The position numbers and the translations under genes are program-made. The notes under the pieces are model-generated. The model ran no database searches. It had not been told where the DNA came from and was given only the letters and a program-made list of their open reading frames with translations. 64,000 nucleotides of DNA. Source: JADJOM01 sp046327715. GTDB taxonomy: Bacteria; Gemmatimonadota; Gemmatimonadetes; Gemmatimonadales; GWC2-71-9. Below are positions 1-7,314 of this stretch, piece by piece (positions within the stretch are counted from its first letter, which is position 1; every line of letters starts with the position of its first letter). The stretch spans positions 1 through 64,000 of the forward strand of contig JAXLXY010000004.1 in the NCBI GenBank assembly GCA_046327715.1, written 5' to 3'.

Positions 1-859
1 CCCCGTACTGCAACACCTCCCGCGCCAGCCACCGCGGGTCGGCCACCCGGAACCGCACCTGGTACCGGCCATCCGGCCCCTCCGTCCCCTCCGGGTACCG
101 CTCCCGGATCCACCGCGCGATCCGCGGGCTGAACGCCACCACCCCCTCCACCGCCCGGTCGCTCGTGAACAGCTCCGCGGCCGCCGCCACCGGCCCCGAC
201 CCCGGCGCCGCCGCGAACCCCTCTTCCAGCAGCCGCGCCGACAGCACCCGCTCCGCCCGGAAGTGCCGCCGCGCCGCGGCCCGCTCGCACCACGCGATCA
301 GGTACCACTGCCCCCCGCTCCGGATCACCTGCGCCACCTGCACCACCCGCGCTGACGGCTCCCCCGAGCTGCCGCAGTAGGTGAGCTCGAGCCGGCGCCC
401 CTCGTCGCGGGCGCGGCGCGCCACCGCCAGCACCCCCGCCAGCGCCTCGCCCGGCGTGGGCCCGATGGCCCAGACCCGGGCCACCGCCTCGCCGTCGGGC
501 GCCTCCCGCGTCACCGCCGCCAGCCGCCGCGCCAGCGCGCGCCCCCCGCGCGTGGCCGCGAGCCCGAGCACCAGCGCCAGCACCTCGTCGCCGGTGAGCC
601 GGAGCGGCCGCCGGAACGCGCCCAGGCTGCCGAGCATGAAGCCGTCGGCCGTCTCGACGTACTGCAGGCTCAGCAGCCACGGCTTCTGGCCGTCGGTCAG
701 GGTGAGCAGCGCCTGCAGGTCGCGTCGCAGCGTGGCCACCGACACGCCGAGCCGCCGCGCCGCGCGCGCCCAGGTCACCGGCGCGTCCCTGTCACCCTGT
801 GACATCCACGCCACCAGGGTCACCAGCCGCTGCACCTGACGCTGCGCGAGGTCGGCCAT
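1..859 (-). CDS. WYL-domain transcriptional regulator (PafC-like), 3' end outside window
   Basis: The frame opens with ATG at 859 and stays open to base 1, so the C-terminus lies beyond the window (at least 286 codons). The N-terminus reads as a DeoR-type winged helix (residues ~5-50, containing GVSVATLRRDLQAL). A WYL-type region follows (around GGQWYLIAWCE and RHFRAERV), a ligand- or nucleic-acid-sensing fold. It starts two bases after the stop of the other WYL gene, so the two are certainly cotranscribed. In actinobacteria adjacent PafB and PafC proteins form a DNA-damage regulator; the equivalence here is inferred from the paired arrangement. No proteasome genes are visible nearby. Confidence 0.8.
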   Translation of the reverse strand, partial: MADLAQRQVQRLVTLVAWMSQGDRDAPVTWARAARRLGVSVATLRRDLQALLTLTDGQKPWLLSLQYVETADGFMLGSLGAFRRPLRLTGDEVLALVLGLAATRGGRALARRLAAVTREAPDGEAVARVWAIGPTPGEALAGVLAVARRARDEGRRLELTYCGSSGEPSARVVQVAQVIRSGGQWYLIAWCERAAARRHFRAERVLSARLLEEGFAAAPGSGPVAAAAELFTSDRAVEGVVAFSPRIARWIRERYPEGTEGPDGRYQVRFRVADPRWLAREVLQYG

Positions 860-861
860 GG

Positions 862-1989
862 TCAGCGGTACAGGGCGCGTACCCGCGCCGTCTCGGCCGA
901 GACTCGCTCGCGCAGCTCCTCGGGCCCGAGCACCGTGGCCTGGGTCCCGAACGGCAGCAGCCAGCGCACGAACGCCTCCGGCTGCCGCACCTGATAGGAA
1001 AACACCGCGCCCCCCGACTCGTCCGCCGGCTCCACCACCTCGCCCAGCCCCTCCGCCATCACCCAGCGGGAGTGGGGGAAGGCGATCCGTACCCGTGCCT
1101 CCACCGCCGGCGCCTCCGACAGCTCCCACGGCGCCCGGTCCAGGTAGTCGCGCACCGAGAAGTCGTCCGGCACCTCGAAACGGGGCGCGCCGGCCTCGAG
1201 CACCGCGTCGCGCATCCGGCTCACCCGGAATACCCGCATCGCCTCCCGGTCGCGGGCCCACGCCACGCAGTACCAGACCCCCCAGCTGAGCATCAGTCCG
1301 TACGGCTCGATCACTCGGCACGCCTCGCTGTCGCGGCCGATCGCGTAGTAGCGGCAGGTCACCGGCCGCCGCTGCTCCACCGCCGCGCGCAGCACCTCGA
1401 ACACCTGGGCGAACGCGGCATCGGTCGGCGCGGTGAAGGCCAGCTCCCCCTCGCCGCCGTCGAGCCCCGGCAGGTCAAAGGAGAGCTTTCGCACCGCCGA
1501 CGCCGCCGAGGCGCCGAGGGGCGAGTCGCCCAGCAGCCGCACATGCTCTGCGGCCCGGCGCAGCACCTGGAACTCCTCGGCGCGGACCGTGACCGTGGGG
1601 AGGGCGCCATAGGGGCGGTCGCCGGCGGGGCGCCGGCCGGTCAGCTCCAGGTACGGCAGGTAGAGGTCGGCGGGGCGGAGCGTGTACGCCTCGACCTCCT
1701 GGTCGGCATGGGGCGAGTAGATCTTGCGTGGGCCGGGCTGGATCACGATCCCCACCTGCCGGAGCTCCGCCTTGTCGCGCTCGAACTTGCGGCGCACCGC
1801 CTCGCGGGTCCGGTCGGTGCCGCCGGTCCAGTCGGCGCGGTAGTCGTCCACCGTGCTGAGGATCTCCTCGCGCGGCACCGGGAAGCGCCGGTCCACCAGG
1901 AAGGCGAGCAGGTTGAGCCAGCGCTCCGTCTTGGAGAGCCGGGCGGCTGCCCTGGGCTTCCGGGCCCCGGCGCCGGGGCGCTTACCCAT
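862..1989 (-). CDS. WYL-domain transcriptional regulator (PafB-like)
   Basis: About 375 residues. The N-terminal region (KTERWLNLLAFLV, then REAVRRKFERDKAELRQVGI) is the winged helix typical of PafB-like WYL regulators. The middle and C-terminal parts carry the WYL region (RPVTCRYYAIGRD, then GVWYCVAWARDREAMRVFRVSRM), with the central WYL triad read as variant residues. ATG at 1989 is preferred to the in-frame GTG at 1992 because a GAGG lies seven bases upstream. It is the second gene of a tight operon: 9 bases after the preceding small gene and 2 bases before the next WYL gene. Target genes cannot be told from the sequence. Confidence 0.82.
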   Translation of the reverse strand: MGKRPGAGARKPRAAARLSKTERWLNLLAFLVDRRFPVPREEILSTVDDYRADWTGGTDRTREAVRRKFERDKAELRQVGIVIQPGPRKIYSPHADQEVEAYTLRPADLYLPYLELTGRRPAGDRPYGALPTVTVRAEEFQVLRRAAEHVRLLGDSPLGASAASAVRKLSFDLPGLDGGEGELAFTAPTDAAFAQVFEVLRAAVEQRRPVTCRYYAIGRDSEACRVIEPYGLMLSWGVWYCVAWARDREAMRVFRVSRMRDAVLEAGAPRFEVPDDFSVRDYLDRAPWELSEAPAVEARVRIAFPHSRWVMAEGLGEVVEPADESGGAVFSYQVRQPEAFVRWLLPFGTQATVLGPEELRERVSAETARVRALYR

Positions 1990-1998
1990 CACGGTGCC

Positions 1999-2292
1999 TC
2001 ATGCCGGTGCGCCATTCCCCCCCTCGTATCCCACGCCGCGCAGCCACGCGAGCAGCGCCTCCGCGCTCCCCAGGATCTCCGGCCGCTCCTCCAGGGCCGG
2101 ATGGATCATCCCGGCCGGGTACGCCGTGGGCTGCCCGGTGTCCTGGTTCACCACCCAGCAGTGCAGGTAGTCGCGGGGGCAGCCGGCCAGCAGGCTGCGG
2201 GGCGTCTTGCCCAGCAGCGCCGCCAGCGCCCCGTAGGTCGCCCGCTGGTGATGCCGGGCGAGCAGCGTCAGGATCGCCTTCTGTGAATGCAT
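1999..2292 (-). CDS. Conserved hypothetical protein, ~97 aa
   Basis: A small soluble protein of 97 residues starting at ATG 2292. The segment ATYGALAALLGKTPRSLLAG resembles the short winged-helix segment of alkyltransferase-like proteins, and is followed by CWVVNQDTGQPTAY. The active-site PCHR motif of those proteins is absent, so no DNA-repair activity should be assigned. It is the first gene of the operon leading into the two WYL regulators. No clear family name can be given. The longer frame reaching 2394 adds only low-complexity residues and is rejected as the start. Confidence 0.6.
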   Translation of the reverse strand: MHSQKAILTLLARHHQRATYGALAALLGKTPRSLLAGCPRDYLHCWVVNQDTGQPTAYPAGMIHPALEERPEILGSAEALLAWLRGVGYEGGNGAPA

Positions 2293-2584
2293 GTCGAATC
2301 GAGCCGATCGGTTGTGCCGCGGCGACACCGCGCCGGCAGAATGGAAGAAAATCCGGCACCTCGGCCCCCAACCCATGCGGGCGCCACCCCACACTACCCC
2401 GGCGCCGTCATTCCGGCGTCACATCCCGCCGGACGGTGCCCCTTCCCCGACGGCACCGGCCGGAATTCACGCCACCGCGGCACCCTCTTCTATAAGGAAG
2501 CAGTGACGCGCCCCCGCGCGATCCATTCTCACACCGCCCTGTGACATCGTCGCGGGGCGGCAGAAGGTGCCGGGGGGTGGTAGG
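2293..2584. other. Intergenic stretch without a recognisable gene
   Basis: Nothing convincing is coded here. It is less repetitive than what follows and probably carries the promoter of the leftward operon. TATAAG at 2491-2496 is the only AT-rich hexamer of note and has no convincing -35 partner. Confidence 0.4.
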
Positions 2585-2650
2585 CGATTGGGGGATTAGG
2601 CGGTTGGACGGTTGGGCGGTTGGGCGGTTCGACTATTGGGCGAGCAGGCC
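2585..2650. repeat. Octamer array (NGGCGGTT)
   Basis: Tandem 8-bp units of the form (A/G/C)GGCGGTT, slightly degenerate. The array ends in the fixed junction CGACTATTGGGCGAGCAGG that also precedes other ~89-bp elements in the window. Confidence 0.85.
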
Positions 2651-2848
2651 GCGAGGGGCGATGCGCCGGAAGGGCGGTTTGGCGGTTTGGCGGTTCGGCG
2701 GTTGGACCGTTCGGCCGCGAGGGGCGATGCGCCGGAAGGGCGGTTTGGCGGTTTGGCGGTTCGGCGGTTGGACCGTTCGGCCGCGAGGGGCGATGCGCCG
2801 GAAGGACGGTTTGGCGGTTTGGCGGTTCGGCGGTTGGACCGTTCGGCC
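2651..2848. repeat. 66-bp tandem repeat, three copies
   Basis: The unit starts GCGAGGGGCGATGCGCC and repeats exactly every 66 bases (2651, 2717, 2783), with one mismatch in the third copy. Each unit contains one terminus of the ~89-bp inverted-repeat element followed by several octamers. A further single 66-bp copy lies at 3022-3087. A 58-bp version at 3932-3989 is shorter by exactly one octamer. Confidence 0.9.
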
Positions 2849-2852
2849 GCGA

Positions 2853-2940
2853 GGGGCGATGCGCCACGACGGCGACTCGGAGGGGGCAGCCCTAGGACGG
2901 GACGACGCATGCGGGAGTCGAGCCGGAGGGGCGCATCGCC
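2853..2940. repeat. ~89-bp inverted-repeat element, copy 1
   Basis: Begins GGGGCGATGCGCC and ends GGCGCATCGCC, which are reverse complements, so the element can fold into a hairpin. The interior carries GGGGGCAGCCCTAGGACGGG. It has no coding capacity and resembles a MITE or REP-type element. Confidence 0.85.
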
Positions 2941-2949
2941 GCGAGCGGG

Positions 2950-3021
2950 CCGGGCAGGAAGGCCGGTTCGGCGGTTCGGCGGTTCGACGGTTGGGCGGTT
3001 CGACTATTGGGCGAGCAGGCC
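2950..3021. repeat. Octamer array between inverted-repeat elements
   Basis: A short run of CGGCGGTT-type octamers ending in CGACTATTGGGCGAGCAGG. It connects element copy 1 with the single 66-bp unit at 3022. Confidence 0.8.
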
Positions 3022-3091
3022 GCGAGGGGCGATGCGCCGGAAGGGCGGTTTGGCGGCTTGGCGGTTCGGCGGTTGGACCGTTCGGCCGCGA

Positions 3092-3180
3092 GGGGCGATG
3101 CGCCACGACGGCGACTCGGAGGGGGCAGCCCTGGGACGGGACGACGCATGCGGGAGTCGAGCCGGAGGGGCGCATCGCCC
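3092..3180. repeat. ~89-bp inverted-repeat element, copy 2
   Basis: Nearly identical to copy 1, with termini GGGGCGATGCGCC and GGGGCGCATCGCCC. Preceded by a single 66-bp unit (3022-3087). Confidence 0.85.
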
Positions 3181-3201
3181 TGAGCGGGCCGGGTGCCAGT
3201 G

Positions 3202-3310
3202 CAAGGGATTCCTCGCCCCTGCGGGGCTCGGAATGACAGGGGGGGGCGCCACCTCAAGGGATTCCTCGGTCGCTGCGCTCCCTCGGGCGCGCCGCGCTCT
3301 CGAAATGACT
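3202..3310. repeat. Two copies of the dispersed GGATTCCTCG...GAATGAC element
   Basis: Two adjacent copies at 3202-3240 and ~3253-3310. Each starts AAGGGATTCCTCG and contains a short GC hairpin (such as GCCCCTGCGGGGC). The first ends GGAATGACAGG; the second ends in the degenerate GAAATGACTGG. Other copies are at 6243, 6482 and 17382. Confidence 0.8.
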
Positions 3311-3385
3311 GGCCCTGACCCATCCACAGGCGCACCGCGTTTTCCGGCTCTTGCTGCCACAGGAACCGGGCGTGAAATTGAGGGC

Positions 3386-3598
3386 ATGTCACGGCCACGC
3401 ATCGACTTCAGCCAGCTCACCCCCGAACAACGCCTCGACCTCATCGGGCAGCTCTGGGACAGCCTCGACCCGGCACCGGAGCCTGGCGCGGAGCAACGCG
3501 CCGAACTCGAGCGCCGCAGTCATGACCTCGACGCGAATCCCGACACCGGTATCCCCGCCGCCGACGCCATCGCCCACCTGCGAGCGCGATTGACGTGA
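3386..3598 (+). CDS. Addiction-module antitoxin, ~70 aa
   Basis: A 70-residue acidic protein of the putative addiction-module component family (unstable antitoxin). The N-terminus MSRPRIDFSQLTPEQRLDLI and the LWDSLD motif are typical: these proteins carry a helix of the form LSPEERLELIEELWDSL. Its stop overlaps the GTG start of the toxin gene by four bases (GTGA), so the pair is translationally coupled. It should neutralise the ParE/RelE-fold partner and probably autorepress the operon. The longer upstream frame reads through the repeats and is rejected. Family recognition is by sequence pattern only. Confidence 0.8.
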   Translation: MSRPRIDFSQLTPEQRLDLIGQLWDSLDPAPEPGAEQRAELERRSHDLDANPDTGIPAADAIAHLRARLT

Positions 3599-3888
3599 CC
3601 TACCGCGTCCGGGTCCGGTCCGTCGCCCTCCTCGAGCTCACGGAGGCCACGGACTGGTACTCGGCGCGTTCTCCGCGAGCTGCGCTGCGTTTCCTCGCCT
3701 CCCTCGAAGCGACCCTCGACCGCCTGGCACGGGATGCTGGACGGTTACCCGCCATCCACCTGGATATCCGAAGGATCGCCGTGCCGGGCTTTCCCTACAG
3801 CATGTACTACAGGATCCTCGGTACCGAATGCCACGTCATTGCCGTCCTGCATGCCCGCCGGCACCCGCGCCGGTGGCAGCGGAGATAG
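3595..3888 (+). CDS. ParE/RelE-superfamily toxin
   Basis: 97 residues starting with GTG at 3595, overlapping the antitoxin stop. The pattern VRSVALLELTEATDWY near the N-terminus, the central LDRLARDAGRLP, then RRIAVPGFPYSMYYRI and a C-terminal HVIAVLHARRHPRRW is the ParE-like plasmid-stabilisation fold. Members either inhibit gyrase or cleave mRNA; the sequence does not decide which. The pair sits between two repeat clusters and is followed within 20 bases by an octamer array. An identically organised second pair lies at 5731-6215. Confidence 0.85.
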   Translation: MTYRVRVRSVALLELTEATDWYSARSPRAALRFLASLEATLDRLARDAGRLPAIHLDIRRIAVPGFPYSMYYRILGTECHVIAVLHARRHPRRWQRR

Positions 3889-3993
3889 GCGGTAGGGCGG
3901 TTCGACGGTTCGACCAATGGGCGAGCAGGCCGCGAGGGGCGGGGCGCCGGAAGTGCGGCTTGGCGGCTAGGCGGTTGGACGGTTCGGCCGCGA
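3889..3993. repeat. Octamer array and 58-bp unit
   Basis: Octamers begin directly after the toxin stop. The junction here reads CGACCAATGGGCGAGCAGG. The unit 3932-3989 is the 66-bp unit lacking one octamer. Confidence 0.8.
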
Positions 3994-4082
3994 GGGGTGA
4001 TGCGCCACGACGGCGAGTCGGAGGGGGCAGCCCTGGGACGGAGCCATCCCTGCGGGAGTCCAGCCGGAGTGGCGCATCGCCC
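3994..4082. repeat. ~89-bp inverted-repeat element, copy 3
   Basis: Termini GGGGTGATGCGCCAC and GTGGCGCATCGCCC pair with a single G-T mismatch. The interior reads GGGGGCAGCCCTGGGACGGA. Confidence 0.85.
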
Positions 4083-4157
4083 TGAGCGGGCCGGGCAGGA
4101 AGGCCGGTTCGGCGGTTGGACGATTCGGCCGCGAGGGGAGGTGCGGCGCGTCGGACT

Positions 4158-4260
4158 CCCCTCGCCTTCCCTCTTCCCTCTTCCCTCTTCCCTCTTCCCT
4201 CTTCCCTCTTCCCTCTTCCCGTTTCCCGTTTCCCGCTTCCCGCTTCCCGCTTCCCGTCCC
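4158..4260. repeat. Heptamer array (TTCCCTC/TTCCCGY)
   Basis: At least twelve tandem 7-bp units: TTCCCTC units first, then TTCCCGT and TTCCCGC units. Preceded by a GAGGTGCGGCGCGTCGGACTCC segment that is shared with the array at 6570-6770. Confidence 0.85.
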
Positions 4261-4329
4261 CCCGTCCTCCCCACCGGACACTCCCCCCTCCAACCGTCCG
4301 GAGTTCCGGACACTCCTCCCCATCGCCCG

Positions 4330-4700
4330 TCGGCGCCACGTGGCGCAGCGCGCGCATCCGGTGCGTGGCTGCGCGCAAATCGTGAAAATCCGCGCCACCC
4401 GTGCGGCGCGCGGCGCGAGCCTGGTGCGTGCGCCGGTCCGGGCACCGCGTGAGCCCGCGCAGCCCGTGCGTGGGGCTGCACGCGGCGCGGCAACTCGTTC
4501 GCGGGCCTCGGCTTGGCGCGCGCGCGCGGGGCGTGGGCATGCCGGGGACGTGGCGGGTCATCGGCATGGAATGCGTGCGCGCGCGCAGGCAGTGCGTGCG
4601 CATTCGCGTGCCATACGTGGCCATTCGTGCGCGGGGTGCGGACCTGCGCGGGCGCGCGTCGCACGCCGCGCGCTGCCTGACACAGCTGTCCGCGGCGCTG
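4330..4700. other. Low-complexity alternating purine/pyrimidine tract
   Basis: This stretch is packed with GTGCG, GCGCGC and TGCGTGCGC words, with alternating Pu-Py runs such as GCGCGCGCGGGGCG near 4520 and GCGTGCGCGCGCGCAGG near 4575. Frames crossing it give only R/A/H-rich low-complexity peptides, so it is treated as non-coding. It lies upstream of the gene at 4822. Confidence 0.55.
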
Positions 4701-4821
4701 GCCCGGGTCCTGCATCTCCGGGTCCCCGCGATCGCACGCAGCAGGTCGGACCGTTCACTGGAGGAGGCACCACACACCGTCGCCCGCGCGCCGCGCGGCG
4801 ACCCAACGCCGGAGAGAGTGT

Positions 4822-5499
4822 ATGACCCGCGAATTTCGGAAGAAACACGACATGGGGAGCAGCGCCCTGGCCTTCTGCGAGGCGCACCCCGCCAGCATCC
4901 CCCGCTTCACCGAGTTCGTGGCCACCCTGGCCACCGCGGTGGCGGAAGGGCGCAAGTACCTGCAGCAGTTCGGGGAGGGGCGTGCCGCCGCGCGCGCCAC
5001 GGTCGGGCATCGCCAGGTCACGCGGGCGCAGATGCACGTCACCATGCGCGAAATCACCGCGATCGGTCAGGCCCTGGCGAGCACCCGCCCGGAGCTGCGC
5101 CGCTACTTCCTGCTGCAGCAGAGCGGGGGCAGCCACGCCAGCCGCCTGAGCCGGGGCCGCCAGTTCGCCGCCAAGGTGGCCGAGCTGCAGGACGAGTTCA
5201 CCGGCTTCGGCTTCGGCCCCGAGCGCCTGGCCGCGTTCAACGGGCTGCTCGACGGCTACGAGGCCACCCTCACCCGCTCCACCGCTGCCCGCGGCGCGCA
5301 CGTCGGCGCCTCGGCCGAGATGGACGCCATCGGCACCACCATCCTGGCCACCGTCGCGGCGCTCGATGCCATCAACATCGTCCGCTTCCGTGACGACCCG
5401 GAGAACCTCGCCGCCTGGAAGAGCGCCAGCACCGTCTCCTGGCCCGAGAGCAAGGCCGGCAAGCCCAAGCCGCTGGGAGGCGCCGGGGCCGCGGCGTGA
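4822..5499 (+). CDS. Hypothetical protein, 225 aa, helical
   Basis: Starts at ATG 4822 with GGAGAGAG (4811-4818) just upstream. It has no signal peptide and no membrane segment. The predicted character is mostly alpha-helical with many Ala and charged residues (AEGRKYLQQFGEGRAAARA, REITAIGQALASTRPELRRY), and the C-terminal tail is Pro/Gly/Ala-rich. I do not recognise the family. It is monocistronic, with the odd Pu-Py tract upstream and a heptamer hairpin (5517-5594) immediately downstream. Codon use matches its neighbours, so it is probably a real gene of the host lineage. Confidence 0.6.
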   Translation: MTREFRKKHDMGSSALAFCEAHPASIPRFTEFVATLATAVAEGRKYLQQFGEGRAAARATVGHRQVTRAQMHVTMREITAIGQALASTRPELRRYFLLQQSGGSHASRLSRGRQFAAKVAELQDEFTGFGFGPERLAAFNGLLDGYEATLTRSTAARGAHVGASAEMDAIGTTILATVAALDAINIVRFRDDPENLAAWKSASTVSWPESKAGKPKPLGGAGAAA

Positions 5500-5516
5500 A
5501 GCCCACGGTGGTCGAT

Positions 5517-5594
5517 GAAGGGAAGGAGATGAAGGGAAGCGGGAAGGCGGGGCCGGGACGGCGCGCCTTCCCGCTTCTCGTTTCCCGCTTCCCG
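5517..5594. terminator. Inverted heptamer hairpin
   Basis: A GGGAAGCGGGAAGGC arm (~5534-5548) and its complement GCCTTCCCGCTTCTCG (5565-5580) are separated by a GC-rich spacer. It directly follows the 4822-5499 gene and could end transcription. That role is inference. Confidence 0.5.
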
Positions 5595-5730
5595 TCAGTC
5601 CGCCCGCCCTCGCGCCGACGGAGCCCCGGCGCGGACGGGGTGCCATTTCTTGGCCCCGCTGCGCGTTGCGTCGGTCCACCGGCCGGCGCCGCGGGCGTTA
5701 GATTCAGAGGGTCTCCGAGCGGAGCCCCCG

Positions 5731-5949
5731 ATGACCAAGCTGCTGGAAGAGGCCTTTGCCGCCGCGGCGCGCCTGGCCCCCGCCGAACAGGACGCCCTGG
5801 CGGCGACCATCCTCGCCGAGCTTCAGGCCGAGCCGCGCTGGCGCGAGGCGCTGGGCCGCTCCGCGGACACCCTCCGCACCCTCGCCCGCGAGGCCGTGGA
5901 AGAGTACCGCGCCGGCCGGACGGAACCGCTCGATCCGAATGCCCCGTGA
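5731..5949 (+). CDS. Putative antitoxin, 72 aa
   Basis: Small helical protein beginning MTKLLEEAFAAAARLAPAEQ, with a LAATILAELQAEPRWREAL segment. The LAPAEQDALAATIL core recalls the (L)SPEEQ...L antitoxin helix. A GGAG lies seven bases before ATG 5731. The stop overlaps the downstream GTG start as GTGA, exactly as in the pair at 3386-3888. The role rests on this context and on the toxin-like partner. Confidence 0.7.
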   Translation: MTKLLEEAFAAAARLAPAEQDALAATILAELQAEPRWREALGRSADTLRTLAREAVEEYRAGRTEPLDPNAP

Positions 5950-6215
5950 ATTCCCGTACCACCCAGCGCTTTCGCAAGGCGCTGGCGGTCCTGCCTGAGG
6001 ACGTCCGGACGCGCGCCCGTCTCGCCTACCGCCTCTTCGCCTCGGATCCCTGGCACGCTGCCCTCCAGTTCAAGCAGGTCCACCCCTCCGAACCCATCTA
6101 CTCCGTGCGCGTCGGCCTGGGCTACCGCGCCCTCGGCATCCGCCAGGACGAGACCGTCATCTGGTTCTGGATCGGCTCCCACGCCGAGTACGATCGCCTG
6201 GTGACCCAGCGCTGA
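5946..6215 (+). CDS. ParE/HigB-like toxin, 89 aa
   Basis: Starts at GTG 5946, overlapping the antitoxin stop. The core HPSEPIYSVRVGLGYRALGI followed by VIWFWIGSHAEYDRLV is typical of the RelE/ParE superfamily, especially members ending in a W-IG-H-EYD motif. The N-terminus (TTQRFRKALAVLPEDVRTRA) forms the first helix. It is a second GTGA-coupled module within 2.4 kb of the first, but the two toxins are not close paralogues. Repeats begin 25 bases after its stop. Confidence 0.82.
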   Translation: MNSRTTQRFRKALAVLPEDVRTRARLAYRLFASDPWHAALQFKQVHPSEPIYSVRVGLGYRALGIRQDETVIWFWIGSHAEYDRLVTQR

Positions 6216-6239
6216 AAATGACGAGGTGGGTGGGTGCCA

Positions 6240-6284
6240 CTTCAAGGGATTCCTCGCCCCTGCGGGGCTCGGAATGACAGGGGG
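6240..6284. repeat. Dispersed GGATTCCTCG...GAATGAC element
   Basis: Starts AAGGGATTCCTCG, carries the GCCCCTGCGGGGC mini-hairpin and ends GGAATGACAGGG. Nearly identical to the 3202 copy. Confidence 0.8.
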
Positions 6285-6285
6285 A

Positions 6286-6349
6286 AGGCGATTAGGCGAT
6301 TAGGCGATTGGGCGATTGGGCGATTAGGCGATTGGGCGATTGGGCGATT
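6286..6349. repeat. Octamer array, eight units of RGGCGATT
   Basis: Eight uninterrupted 8-bp units (AGGCGATT or GGGCGATT). They are followed by GGGCGAGCAGGCCGCGA, the fixed junction to the inverted-repeat element. Confidence 0.92.
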
Positions 6350-6366
6350 GGGCGAGCAGGCCGCGA

Positions 6367-6454
6367 GGGGCGTTGCGCCACGACGGCGAGTCGGAGGGGG
6401 TAGCCCTGGGACGGGACCATCCCTGCGGGAGTCCAGCCGGAGTGGCGCATCGCC
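6367..6454. repeat. ~89-bp inverted-repeat element, copy 4
   Basis: Termini GGGGCGTTGCGCCAC and GTGGCGCATCGCC. The interior reads GGGGGTAGCCCTGGGACGGG. One terminal base differs from the other copies. Confidence 0.85.
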
Positions 6455-6477
6455 GTGAGCGCGCCGGGCTGGGCGCC

Positions 6478-6596
6478 ACCTCAAGGGATTCCTCGGTCGC
6501 TCCGCTCCCTCGGAATGACAGAGGGAAGGCGATTAGGCGATTGGGCGATTGGGCGAGCAGGCCGCGAGGAGAGGTGCGGCGCGTCGGACTCCCCTC
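6478..6596. repeat. Dispersed element plus short octamer array
   Basis: AAGGGATTCCTCGGTCGCTC...GGAATGACAG (6482-6521) is followed by octamers (6529-6556) and the GCAGGCCGCGAGGAG junction. That leads here into the GAGGTGCGGCGCGTCGGAC segment instead of a complete inverted-repeat element. Confidence 0.75.
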
Positions 6597-6772
6597 GCCT
6601 TCCCTCTTCCCTCTTCCCTCTTCCCGCGTCCCGTTTCCCTCTTCCCGCGTCCCGTTTCCCTCTTCCCGCGTCCCGTTTCCCGCTTCCCGCGTCCCGTTTC
6701 CCGCTTCCCGCGTCCCGCTTCCCTCTTCCCGCTTCCCGCTTCCCGCTTCCCGTTTCCCGTTTCCCGCGTTGA
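6597..6772. repeat. Long heptamer array
   Basis: About 25 heptamers mixing TTCCCTC, TTCCCGC, TTCCCGT and GTCCCGT units. It is among the longest heptamer arrays in the window and ends about 65 bases before the copper-cluster gene at 6839. Confidence 0.85.
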
Positions 6773-6838
6773 AACAATAGACAGCCCCCGCACCACCCTG
6801 TTGCCAACCACCCCGCCCCGGTGGCATTGTATTCTCCG

Positions 6839-7207
6839 ATGCTGCGCTCCCGCTTTCGACTGCTCTGGCTGGTAATCGCCACCCCCCTGGTGGCCGCCCT
6901 CGCCCTCCCCGGCCTTCCGCATGGCTGCGAGGGGGAGATTGGTGCCGTCGCGTTCGCCGACGCGCCGCACGTCGGCCCGGGCCAGCACCATGGCGCGGAT
7001 CATCCGGCGCCGAAGGGGGACCACCCCTGCAGGTGCCTCGGGCACGCCTGCTGTGCCGGCCGGCTCTTCCTCGCTTCACGGGCGGAGGTCGGTGTCCGTT
7101 CCGCCACGCCGGTCCCGGTCACCTACCAGGCCCGGCACGTCCCCACCCGCCCCACCCCTCGACGCTACCTCCTTCCCGTCGCACTGGCACCTCCCGGGCT
7201 CGCCTGA
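6839..7207 (+). CDS. Exported His/Cys-rich small protein at the head of the copper cluster
   Basis: 122 residues from ATG 6839. Residues 1-23 form a positively charged then hydrophobic segment (MLRSRFRLLWLVIATPLVAA), consistent with a signal peptide or anchor. The mature part has HHGADHPAP and HPCRCLGHACC, a dense set of possible metal ligands, then a Pro/Arg-rich tail. It precedes the MbnP-like gene by ~107 bases and is on the same strand, so a role in copper capture or delivery is plausible but inferred. I recognise only a loose resemblance to short periplasmic CRCLGHCC-type proteins. Confidence 0.62.
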   Translation: MLRSRFRLLWLVIATPLVAALALPGLPHGCEGEIGAVAFADAPHVGPGQHHGADHPAPKGDHPCRCLGHACCAGRLFLASRAEVGVRSATPVPVTYQARHVPTRPTPRRYLLPVALAPPGLA

Positions 7208-7314
7208 TCCTACCGGCCGTACCCTGACCGGCGTGTCCAACCCTCCCGGCGCATCGCGTGCGCCCGGAGCGACGCCGGCCCTTTCCCGAGCCCATGACTG
7301 GAAGGTTGTGCCCC

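Noticed and set aside
2529..3598. Several long frames through the 66-bp repeats (RPSRPNGPTAEPPNRQTA-type and GGLAVRRLD-type peptides)
   Set aside because: 66 is divisible by three, so the tandem repeat stays open in most frames. The peptides are pure repeat products with no start signals.
4822..5499. Considered as a phage or mobile-element gene because it lies in a repeat-rich island
   Set aside because: No phage or transposase motif, and base composition equals the surroundings; kept as hypothetical.
6286..6349. Regular short repeats considered as a CRISPR array
   Set aside because: The 8-bp units are contiguous with no spacers, and no cas genes are present.
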